A stretch of DNA of 64,000 bases from Pseudomonas mosselii (GTDB taxonomy: Bacteria > Pseudomonadota > Gammaproteobacteria > Pseudomonadales > Pseudomonadaceae), in contig NZ_QJRP01000010.1 in NCBI RefSeq assembly GCF_003205295.1, positions 95,980-159,979 on the forward strand, in the 5' to 3' direction. Shown in pieces: positions 57,432 through 64,000 of the stretch. Under the pieces are notes generated by a model that worked only from the letters and a program-made list of their open reading frames with translations, was not told where the DNA came from and did not search any database. The position numbers were made by a program, and so were the translations under genes. Position 1 is the stretch's first letter. Every line of letters begins with the position of its first letter.

Positions 57432-58681
57432 GTGAGCAACGTTTCTTCCGCTTCCTGCAGGAGCGCATCGGTCTGGACGTCGAGTCGGTCGGCGCGGCAA
57501 TGGTCGAGCGTGCCTTGCGCCAGCGCTGCACACTCGTGCAGGCGGTGAACCTGGACGACTACTGGGTGCGCCTGCAGCAGTCGCCCGATGAGCAGCAGGC
57601 TCTGATCGAGGCAGTCATCGTTCCGGAGACCTGGTTCTTCCGCTACCCTGAATCTTTCACCGCGCTGGCGGGCCTGGCCCACAAGCGTGTGGCGGAGCTG
57701 GCCGGCGCCCGGCCGCTGCGGATCCTCAGCCTGCCGTGCTCCACCGGCGAGGAGCCGTACTCGATCGCCATGGCATTGCTCGACGGCGGGCTGAGCCCTG
57801 GGGCATTCCGTATCGATGGTATCGACATCAGCCCCAGCTCGGTGGCCAAGGGCGAGCAAGGTGTCTATGGACGCAACTCGTTCCGTGGCAGCGAGCTGGC
57901 CTTTCGCGAGCGGCATTTCACCTCCCTCGGCGAGGCCCATCGCCTGGATGAGCGGGTGCGCCAGCAGGTCAGCCTGCAGGTGGGCAACGTGCTCGATCCG
58001 GTGCTGCGGGCGCGAGAGGGTTTCTACGATTTTGTGTTCTGCCGCAACCTGTTGATCTATTTCGACGTCCCGACCCAGCAGCGGGTGTTCGAGGTGCTCA
58101 AGCACCTGACCCATACCCAGGGCGTCCTGTTCATCGGCCCGGCCGAGGGCAGTCTGCTGGCGCGCCTGGGCATGCGGCCGCTGGGGATCGCCCAGTCGTT
58201 CGCCTATGTGCGTCAGGAGGAAGCACCACCGGTCGTCATCGCCAAGCCTGCCCCGGTCGTCCGCCCGCCAGTCGCGCCACCGGTGCCTGCGCGGGTTGTG
58301 GCGCTGGCGCCGCGCGTCGGCAGGCCGAACGCCGCGCCAGCGGACAAGGCGATGTCGATCGAGGGCGAGGCGCAACTGCTGGCCAGCATTGCCCAGCATG
58401 CCAATGCCGGCGACAGCGCCCTGGCCAGGGAAGGATGTGAACGCTATCTGCGCAAGTTCGCGCCCAAGGCGCAGGTTTATTACTGGCTGGGGCTGCTCAG
58501 CGACACCGAGGGCGATGTCGCGCAGGCCATCACCCACTACCGCAAGGCGTTGTACCTTGAGCCGCAGCACCCGGAAGCACTGATGCACCTGGCCATGCTG
58601 CTGGCCGCACAAGGAGACGAGGCGGGCGCGCGACGCCTGCAGGAACGTGCCGCTCGGGCGGGCAGGGAGTCTGAACGATGA
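57428..58681 (+). CDS. wspC: WspC, CheR-type methyltransferase with TPR tail
   Basis: A 417-residue SAM-dependent methyltransferase for glutamate residues of WspA. The CheR N-domain (residues ~5-75) precedes the catalytic domain with ILSLPCSTGEEPYSIAMALL (SAM loop) and FCRNLLIYFDVPTQQRVFEVL. A Pro/Val-rich linker (~265-300) leads to TPR repeats (YYWLGLLSDTEGDVAQAITHYRKALYLEPQHPEALMHLAMLLAAQGDE, about residues 345-400). Overlaps of 4 bp with both neighbours. It opposes the methylesterase WspF. Confidence 0.94.
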   Translation: MSEQRFFRFLQERIGLDVESVGAAMVERALRQRCTLVQAVNLDDYWVRLQQSPDEQQALIEAVIVPETWFFRYPESFTALAGLAHKRVAELAGARPLRILSLPCSTGEEPYSIAMALLDGGLSPGAFRIDGIDISPSSVAKGEQGVYGRNSFRGSELAFRERHFTSLGEAHRLDERVRQQVSLQVGNVLDPVLRAREGFYDFVFCRNLLIYFDVPTQQRVFEVLKHLTHTQGVLFIGPAEGSLLARLGMRPLGIAQSFAYVRQEEAPPVVIAKPAPVVRPPVAPPVPARVVALAPRVGRPNAAPADKAMSIEGEAQLLASIAQHANAGDSALAREGCERYLRKFAPKAQVYYWLGLLSDTEGDVAQAITHYRKALYLEPQHPEALMHLAMLLAAQGDEAGARRLQERAARAGRESER

Positions 58682-59343
58682 GCGGTGGATATCATCTGCA
58701 ATTGATCGCTCACGATGACGAGCAGATCGATGACTGCTGGAACCGCATCGGCGTGCATGGCGACAAGCAGTGTCCCTTGCTGCCACGGCATGTGCACTGC
58801 CGCAATTGCGAGGTCTATGCCGAGGCGGCCACGCGCCTGCTCGACCGTTATGCGCTGATCCAGGATGAACAGGTCGAGACGCCAGCCCAGCAGGAGGAGG
58901 CGGTCGGTCGCTCGATGCTGCTGTTCCGCCTGGGCGAGGAATGGCTGGCTCTGGCCACCGCCTGCTTGGCCGAGATTGCCCCTTTGCAACCGGTTCACTC
59001 GTTGCCTCATCAGCGTTCGCGGGTGCTGCAGGGGGTCGCCAATGTGCGTGGCGCGCTGGTGCCTTGCCTGTCGCTGGCCGACCTGCTGGGCGTGCCGGTC
59101 GAGGCGGGCGGCGAGCGCGGCGGGCGGAGCATGCCGCGCATGCTGATCCTGGCGGCCGAAGGCGGGCCGGTGGTGATGCCGGTGGACGAGATCGACGGTA
59201 TTCATCGCCTCGACCCGGCAAGCCTGGACAATGGCCGCGATGCGGCGCACTTCACCGCGGCGGTGCTGCAGTGGCGCGGGCGCAGCGTGCGAGTACTGGA
59301 TGAACAACACCTGATGTCAGCCGTGAAGCGGAGCCTGTCATGA
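58678..59343 (+). CDS. wspD: WspD, second CheW-like scaffold
   Basis: A 221-residue CheW-domain protein with an extended N-terminus containing CPLLPRHVHCRNCEVYAEAATRLLDRY, three Cys residues in a short span that could bind metal. The CheW fold covers ~80-220 (LLFRLGEEWLALATACLAEIAPLQ; VRGALVPCLSLADLLGV). It couples WspA arrays to WspE. Starts and ends in 4-bp overlaps. Confidence 0.92.
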   Translation: MSGGYHLQLIAHDDEQIDDCWNRIGVHGDKQCPLLPRHVHCRNCEVYAEAATRLLDRYALIQDEQVETPAQQEEAVGRSMLLFRLGEEWLALATACLAEIAPLQPVHSLPHQRSRVLQGVANVRGALVPCLSLADLLGVPVEAGGERGGRSMPRMLILAAEGGPVVMPVDEIDGIHRLDPASLDNGRDAAHFTAAVLQWRGRSVRVLDEQHLMSAVKRSLS

Positions 59344-61640
59344 CCCCGGAGCAAATGCGCGACGCGTCGCTGCTCGAGCTGTTCAGCCTGGAGGCCGAGG
59401 CCCAGACCCAGGTGCTCAGCGCGGGCCTGATGGCGCTGGAGCGCAACCCTGCGCAACCCGATCAGCTCGAGGCCTGCATGCGTGCGGCCCATTCGCTCAA
59501 GGGGGCGGCACGGATCGTCGGTATCGACGCCGGGGTCAGTGTCGCCCACGTCATGGAAGACTGTCTGGTAGCAGCCCAGGAAGGCCGCCTGTTGCTGCGC
59601 CCCGAGCATATCGATGCGCTGTTGCAGGGCACCGACCTGCTGATGCGCATCGCCACGCCGGGCGACCAGGATGGCGAAGCCGCCGTGGCGGTGTTCCTGG
59701 CGCAGTTGGCGGCCTTGCTCGACCCCTCGACGCCAATGCTGGCCAACGCGCAGCCGAGCACACCGAGCCTGCCGCCGGTTGTCCCGACCGTACAGCCTGA
59801 GCCCGAGCCTTTGCCGACAGCTCCGCCGGAGCCTGAAGCCGACCCGGAGCTGGTGCCTGCCCGCAAGGCCGGCAAACGTGGTGGCGAGGGCGGCGAGCGG
59901 GTATTGCGGGTCACTGCCGACCGACTGAACAGCCTGCTGGACTTGTCGAGCAAGTCATTGGTCGAGACCCAACGCCTGAAGCCCTACCTGGCCACGCTGC
60001 AGCGTCTGAAACGCATGCATGGCCAGGGCATGCGGGGGCTCGACGGACTGAAGGCCCAGCTGGAGGAGAGCGGCCAGGGGCCGGAGGTGCTCGAAGCCCT
60101 GGCCCAGACCCAGCAGTTGCTGGCCGAAACCCAGCAAATCCTGTTGCAACAGGCGGCTGACCTGGACGAGTTCGGCTGGCAGGCCAGCCAGCGCGCGCAG
60201 TTGCTCTACGACACGGCTTTGGCCTGTCGCATGCGCCCATTCGCCGATGTGCTGACCGGGCAGAGCCGGATGGTCCGCGACCTTGGCCGCTCGCTGGACA
60301 AGCCCGTACGCCTGCTGGTCGAGGGCGAGAAGACCCAGGTCGACCGCGATGTGCTGGAGAAACTCGAGGCTCCGCTGACGCACCTGCTGCGCAACGCGGT
60401 CGATCATGGAATCGAGCTGCCCGAGCAGCGCCTGCTGGCCGGCAAGCCAAGCGAGGGCACGGTACGCCTGCGCGCCTCGCACCAGGCAGGATTGCTGATC
60501 CTCGAATTGTCCGATGATGGTGCCGGTATTGATCTGCAGCGTCTGCGTCACAGCATTGTCGAGCGTGCCCTGTCGCCGGCCGAGACCGTGGCGCAGATGA
60601 GCGAGGCCGAGCTGCTGACGTTCCTGTTCCTGCCGGGCTTCAGCCTGCGCGACACGGTTACCGAGGTGTCTGGTCGCGGTGTCGGGCTGGACGCGGTGCA
60701 GCACATGGTTCGTGAACTGCGCGGGTCCATCGAGCTGACCCAGGTGGCCGGGCAGGGCTGCTGCTTCCACCTGGAAGTGCCGTTGACCCTGTCGGTGGTG
60801 CGCAGCCTGGTGGTCGAGGTGGGCGGCGAGGCTTATGCCTTCCCGCTGGCGCATATCGAGCGCACCGTCGAAGTGCCGGCCGAGGCCATCGTGCAGATCG
60901 AAGGCCGTCAGCACTTCTGGCACGAGGGCCGACATGTCGGCCTGGTGGCCGCCAGCCAGTTGCTCAACCGGCCGGCGGCCCAGGGGGATGAACAGAGCCT
61001 TCGGGTAGTGGTGATCCGCGAGCGCGATCAGCTCTATGGGGTGGCGGTCGAGCGGCTGATCGGCGAACGGGTGCTGGTGGTGATGCCGCTGGACGCGCGC
61101 CTGGGCAAGGTCCAGGACATTTCCGCCGGTGCCCTGCTCGATGATGGCTCGGTGGTGCTGATCGTCGATGTCGAGGACCTGCTGCGCTCGGTGGACAAAC
61201 TGCTCAGCACCGGCCGCCTGGAGCGTATCGAACGGGGCGGACGGGGCGGCAAGGGCGTGGCACGCAAGCGCATCCTTGTGGTCGACGACTCGCTTACCGT
61301 ACGCGAGCTGCAGCGCAAGCTGCTGGGCAACCGCGGCTATGACGTGGCGGTGGCTGTCGATGGCATGGACGGCTGGAATGCCCTGCGCAGTGATGATTTC
61401 GACCTGCTGATCACCGACATCGACATGCCGCGCATGGACGGTATCGAGCTGGTCACCTTGGTAAGGCGCGACAATCGCCTGCAATCGCTGCCGGTGATGG
61501 TGGTGTCCTACAAGGACCGCGAAGAAGACCGGCGTCGTGGACTGGATGCCGGCGCCGACTATTATTTGGCCAAGGCCAGCTTCCATGACGATGCGTTGCT
61601 GGAGGCGGTCGTGGAGCTGATCGGAGGTGCCCAGGGATGA
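59340..61640 (+). CDS. wspE: WspE, hybrid CheA-type histidine kinase/response regulator
   Basis: A 766-residue kinase. Hpt domain (residues ~5-110) with the phosphorylated His in [20 protein letters not shown], a Pro-rich linker (~135-175), dimerisation helices, the HATPase domain ([38 protein letters not shown]), a CheW-like regulatory domain (~500-635) and a C-terminal receiver ([20 protein letters not shown]; acceptor Asp in [13 protein letters not shown]). It phosphorylates WspR and WspF. Overlaps of 4 bp on both sides. Confidence 0.95.
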   Translation: MTPEQMRDASLLELFSLEAEAQTQVLSAGLMALERNPAQPDQLEACMRAAHSLKGAARIVGIDAGVSVAHVMEDCLVAAQEGRLLLRPEHIDALLQGTDLLMRIATPGDQDGEAAVAVFLAQLAALLDPSTPMLANAQPSTPSLPPVVPTVQPEPEPLPTAPPEPEADPELVPARKAGKRGGEGGERVLRVTADRLNSLLDLSSKSLVETQRLKPYLATLQRLKRMHGQGMRGLDGLKAQLEESGQGPEVLEALAQTQQLLAETQQILLQQAADLDEFGWQASQRAQLLYDTALACRMRPFADVLTGQSRMVRDLGRSLDKPVRLLVEGEKTQVDRDVLEKLEAPLTHLLRNAVDHGIELPEQRLLAGKPSEGTVRLRASHQAGLLILELSDDGAGIDLQRLRHSIVERALSPAETVAQMSEAELLTFLFLPGFSLRDTVTEVSGRGVGLDAVQHMVRELRGSIELTQVAGQGCCFHLEVPLTLSVVRSLVVEVGGEAYAFPLAHIERTVEVPAEAIVQIEGRQHFWHEGRHVGLVAASQLLNRPAAQGDEQSLRVVVIRERDQLYGVAVERLIGERVLVVMPLDARLGKVQDISAGALLDDGSVVLIVDVEDLLRSVDKLLSTGRLERIERGGRGGKGVARKRILVVDDSLTVRELQRKLLGNRGYDVAVAVDGMDGWNALRSDDFDLLITDIDMPRMDGIELVTLVRRDNRLQSLPVMVVSYKDREEDRRRGLDAGADYYLAKASFHDDALLEAVVELIGGAQG

Positions 61641-62650
61641 GAATCGCCATCGTCAACGACATGCCCATGGCCGTGGAGGCCCTGCGCCGTGCGTTGGCCT
61701 TCGAGCCCGCGCACCAGGTGATCTGGGTGGCGGGCAATGGTGCCGAGGCGGTGCGCCTTTGCGCCGAGCAGACCCCGGACCTGATCCTCATGGACCTGAT
61801 CATGCCGGTGATGGATGGTGTCGAGGCTACCCGGCGGATCATGGCCGAGACTCCGTGCGCTATCGTCATCGTCACGGTGGACCGCAAGCAGAACGTGCAC
61901 CGGGTGTTCGAGGCCATGGGGCATGGCGCCCTGGATGTGGTCGACACCCCGGCGCTGGGTGCGGGTGACGCCCGGGAGGCGGCCGCGCCGCTGTTACGCA
62001 AGATCCTGAATATTGGCTGGCTGATCGGTCAGCAACGTCCCAGCGCCGCTCGTACGGTGGCCGCGCCGCTGCGCGAGACCTCGCAGCGCCGCGCCTTGGT
62101 GGCCATCGGATCGTCGGCCGGTGGGCCGGCGGCGCTGGAAGTGCTGCTCAAGGGCCTGCCGCGCAGTTTCCCGGCGGCCATCGTGCTGGTCCAGCATGTG
62201 GATCAGGTGTTCGCCGCCGGCATGGCCGAATGGCTCAGCACCGCTTCCGGTCTGCCGGTGCGCCTGGCCCGCGAGGGTGAGCCTCCGCAGCCTGGGCAGG
62301 TGCTGCTGGCCGGCACCAACCACCATATCCGCCTGCTGAAGAATGGCGAGCTGGCCTACACTGCCGAGCCTGTCAACGAAATCTACCGGCCCTCGATCGA
62401 TGTGTTCTTCGAGAGCGTGGCGCGCTACTGGTCAGGCGATGCGGTGGGCGTGCTGCTTACCGGCATGGGGCGCGACGGTGCTCAGGGCTTGAAGCTGATG
62501 CGCCAGCAGGGCTTCCTGACCATCGCCCAGGACCAGCAGAGCAGTGCGGTATACGGCATGCCCAAGGCCGCCGCGGCGATCGACGCGGCAGTGGAAATCC
62601 GTCCGCTGGAGCGAATCGCCGGGCGACTGATGGAAATCTTTTCGAAATGA
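61637..62650 (+). CDS. wspF: WspF, CheB-type methylesterase
   Basis: A 337-residue methylesterase. The receiver domain (1-120) has [20 protein letters not shown] and the acceptor Asp in [19 protein letters not shown]. The esterase domain (~150-335) carries the catalytic Ser in [19 protein letters not shown], His in [19 protein letters not shown] and Asp in [16 protein letters not shown]. Loss of WspF in pseudomonads locks WspR on and gives wrinkly colonies; the frame is intact here. Confidence 0.95.
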   Translation: MRIAIVNDMPMAVEALRRALAFEPAHQVIWVAGNGAEAVRLCAEQTPDLILMDLIMPVMDGVEATRRIMAETPCAIVIVTVDRKQNVHRVFEAMGHGALDVVDTPALGAGDAREAAAPLLRKILNIGWLIGQQRPSAARTVAAPLRETSQRRALVAIGSSAGGPAALEVLLKGLPRSFPAAIVLVQHVDQVFAAGMAEWLSTASGLPVRLAREGEPPQPGQVLLAGTNHHIRLLKNGELAYTAEPVNEIYRPSIDVFFESVARYWSGDAVGVLLTGMGRDGAQGLKLMRQQGFLTIAQDQQSSAVYGMPKAAAAIDAAVEIRPLERIAGRLMEIFSK

Positions 62651-62701
62651 CGATATGTATTGAGGCGCGCCGCGTGGCCGGCGGTCAACGGGTGACTACG
62701 G

Positions 62702-63706
62702 ATGAATGATCTACCGATCGAAGGTTTCACGACCATCAATGAAAGCGCGGCGATGGTCCTGCTGGTCGACGATCAGGCGATGATCGGCGAAGCGGTGCGC
62801 CGTGGTCTGGCCCACGAAGAGAACATTGACTTCCATTTCTGCGCCGACCCGCACCAGGCGGTGGCCCAAGCCATGCGCATCAAGCCCACGGTGATCCTCC
62901 AGGACCTGATCATGCCGGGTCTCGATGGCCTGACCCTGGTGCGCGAGTACCGCAACAACCCGGCCACCCAGGACATCCCGATCATCGTCCTGTCGACCAA
63001 GGAGGACCCGCTGGTCAAGAGCGCGGCCTTCGCTGCCGGGGCCAACGACTACCTGGTGAAGCTGCCGGACACCATCGAGCTGGTGGCGCGTATCCGCTAT
63101 CACTCGCGCTCGTACCTCACGCTGTTGCAGCGCGACGAGGCCTATCGCGCACTGCGGGTGAGCCAGCAGCAGTTGCTCGACACCAACCTGATGTTGCAGC
63201 GGTTGATGAACTCGGACGGTCTCACCGGGCTGTCCAACCGTCGTCATTTCGACGAATACCTGGAATTGGAGTGGCGTCGGGCTATCCGTGAACAGCAGCA
63301 GTTATCGCTGCTGATGGTTGACGTCGACTACTTCAAGGCGTTCAACGACAGCTTCGGCCACCTGGCCGGCGACGAGGCCCTGCGTCAGGTGGCCGAGGCC
63401 ATTCGCGGCTGCTGCTCGCGGCCGACCGACCTGCCGGCGCGCTATGGCGGCGAGGAGTTCGCCCTGGTGCTGCCCAACACCTCCCCTGGTGGTGCGCGGC
63501 TGGTAGCGGAGAAGTTGCGCCAGACCATCATGGGCCTGAAAATCGCCCACACCGTGCCCGAGGCGGCCTCGCACCTTACTGTAAGTATCGGTCTGGCGAC
63601 CTTGACGCCGAGTGTCGGCAGTCATTGTCGGCAACTGATCTCGGCGGCGGACAAGGGGTTGTATCTGGCCAAGAACAGCGGGCGTAATCAAGTCGGGATT
63701 GCCTAA
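62702..63706 (+). CDS. wspR: WspR, diguanylate cyclase response regulator
   Basis: A 334-residue response regulator that makes c-di-GMP when phosphorylated by WspE. The receiver (residues ~15-140) has [19 protein letters not shown] with acceptor Asp ~68 in [17 protein letters not shown] and Lys in [11 protein letters not shown] coiled-coil stalk ([21 protein letters not shown]) links to the GGDEF domain with intact [12 protein letters not shown]. The inhibitory site RxxD is present as RPTD five residues earlier. It is separated from wspF by 51 bp, unlike the overlapping upstream genes. Confidence 0.96.
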   Translation: MNDLPIEGFTTINESAAMVLLVDDQAMIGEAVRRGLAHEENIDFHFCADPHQAVAQAMRIKPTVILQDLIMPGLDGLTLVREYRNNPATQDIPIIVLSTKEDPLVKSAAFAAGANDYLVKLPDTIELVARIRYHSRSYLTLLQRDEAYRALRVSQQQLLDTNLMLQRLMNSDGLTGLSNRRHFDEYLELEWRRAIREQQQLSLLMVDVDYFKAFNDSFGHLAGDEALRQVAEAIRGCCSRPTDLPARYGGEEFALVLPNTSPGGARLVAEKLRQTIMGLKIAHTVPEAASHLTVSIGLATLTPSVGSHCRQLISAADKGLYLAKNSGRNQVGIA

Positions 63707-63712
63707 GTGAGT

Positions 63713-63757
63713 TCCCGCGGGGTGTTAGTGTTTTCAGAACTTACTAACCCTGCGGGA
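63713..63757. terminator. Terminator-like hairpin after wspR
   Basis: TCCCGC (63713-63718) pairs with GCGGGA (63752-63757) and the stem continues GGGT-TTAGT against ACTAACCC, with small bulges. No clear T-run follows, so it may act as an mRNA end-stabiliser rather than an intrinsic terminator. It begins 7 bp after the wspR stop. Confidence 0.5.
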
Positions 63758-63816
63758 CCGGCTTGTCGGCAGAGGCCATAAATTATAATTGCTGGCTAAA
63801 ACCTAAACTCCAATTT

Positions 63817-63844
63817 CTTCGCTCTTCGCTCTTCGCTCTTCGCT
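63817..63844. repeat. Tandem 7-bp repeat (CTTCGCT)4
   Basis: Four perfect copies of CTTCGCT, followed by the partial CTTGCT. Heptanucleotide arrays can change copy number by slippage. It lies in non-coding DNA between wspR and the structured element, about 110 bp after the wspR stop. Confidence 0.85.
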
Positions 63845-63906
63845 CTTGCTTCTAGGTGCGCGGTAGATCAGGTAACACCAATTGCGACTTCAGGAGGCCG
63901 AGCGGA

Positions 63907-63998
63907 GTTCTTGCGAAGGGAGGTGACGGGCATGGATGCCCGTCAAGCGCTGCGCCCCAGGATGGGGCGTTCAGCGCGGTCCTCCCGGGAGCAAGAAC
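63907..63998 (+). ncRNA. Three-way-junction structured element with GGA hairpin loops
   Basis: GTTCTTGC (63907-63914) pairs with GCAAGAAC (63991-63998) and GGGAGG (63918-63923) with CCTCCC (63981-63986). Inside this stem sit two hairpins. GACGGGC-ATGGAT-GCCCGTC is at 63925-63944. GCGCTG-CGCCCC-AGGAT-GGGGCG-TT-CAGCGC is at 63947-63977. Both loops display GGA, the second within CAGGATG. The fold is clear; whether it is transcribed, a repeat element, or an Rsm-binding RNA is not known from the window. Confidence 0.55.
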
Positions 63999-64000
63999 GG

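Noticed and set aside
1..64000. CRISPR arrays, prophage or integrated conjugative elements
   Set aside because: No array of regularly spaced direct repeats, no integrase, phage structural or conjugation genes were seen; the two tRNA-Val/Asp genes and tRNA-Gly show no duplicated 3' ends nearby.

Overview
The window looks like chromosomal DNA of a fluorescent pseudomonad of the Pseudomonas putida group. The support is the very high GC content, PhaG (PHA precursor transacylase), a complete Wsp chemosensory/c-di-GMP operon, an HscC/DjlB/DjlC-type chaperone set, a NasA-flavoprotein fusion, and several families of REP doublets carrying GTGGGAGCGGG- or GTAGGAGCGGCC-type arms. Genes are densely packed on both strands, with many 1-8 bp translational overlaps.

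Layout. 1-2838: minus-strand HasR-type haem receptor (truncated by the window edge) behind its anti-sigma (HasS-like) and ECF sigma (HasI-like). 2915-5144: a SIR2-like DUF4917 protein and a periplasmic glycerophosphodiester phosphodiesterase, followed by a 166-bp palindromic MITE-like element. 5390-10928: a second sigma/anti-sigma/TonB-receptor cassette ending in an exported enterochelin-esterase-like protein. 11281-19954: an orphan HTH antitoxin-like fragment, a SulP anion transporter, tRNA-Gly(CCC), phaG, rsuA, a Cys-rich CWC protein, a diguanylate cyclase, a Tyr/Arg-rich lipoprotein, an enoyl-CoA hydratase-family protein and ung. 20068-27785: tricarboxylate uptake, with opdH-tctC-tctB-tctA-abrB transcribed away from the two-component genes tctDE across a shared regulatory gap holding an 11-bp tandem repeat. 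27893-31444: HDOD protein, YgfZ, SdhE, YgfX and RdgC. 31612-31896: tRNA-Val/tRNA-Asp transcription unit with promoter and terminator. 31984-37018: HscC facing a DjlC-like/DjlB-like pair. 37082-43869: a PcaQ-like LysR regulator and a type VI secretion module (EagR chaperone, prePAAR/PAAR-Rhs effector with a PD-(D/E)XK-like C-terminal toxin, and a candidate immunity gene). 43875-51158: assimilatory nitrate/nitrite reduction (nirBD and a fused nitrate reductase), both transcripts preceded by a leader with hexaloop hairpins and a terminator, as expected for NasT-type (ANTAR) antitermination. 51362-55153: ParD-like protein with a methionine aminopeptidase, an OYE-family flavoenzyme, hicAB and a DUF533/TerB-like protein. 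55282-63706: wspA-B-C-D-E-F-R. 63707-64000: non-coding DNA with a terminator-like hairpin, a 7-bp tandem repeat and a three-way-junction fold that displays GGA in both hairpin loops.

How the genes work together. The two ECF cassettes couple outer-membrane ligand binding to receptor transcription under likely Fur control. The tct genes form a sensor, porin, binding protein and permease chain for tricarboxylates. The nas/nir genes reduce nitrate to ammonium and share a post-initiation RNA switch. WspA-F sense surface contact and set phosphorylation of WspR, which makes c-di-GMP. The most interesting items for follow-up are the Rhs toxin/immunity pair, the two ANTAR-type leaders, the structured element downstream of wspR, the palindromic MITE and the J-domain protein with HPE in place of HPD. 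All function calls come from reading the sequence; no database search was run.
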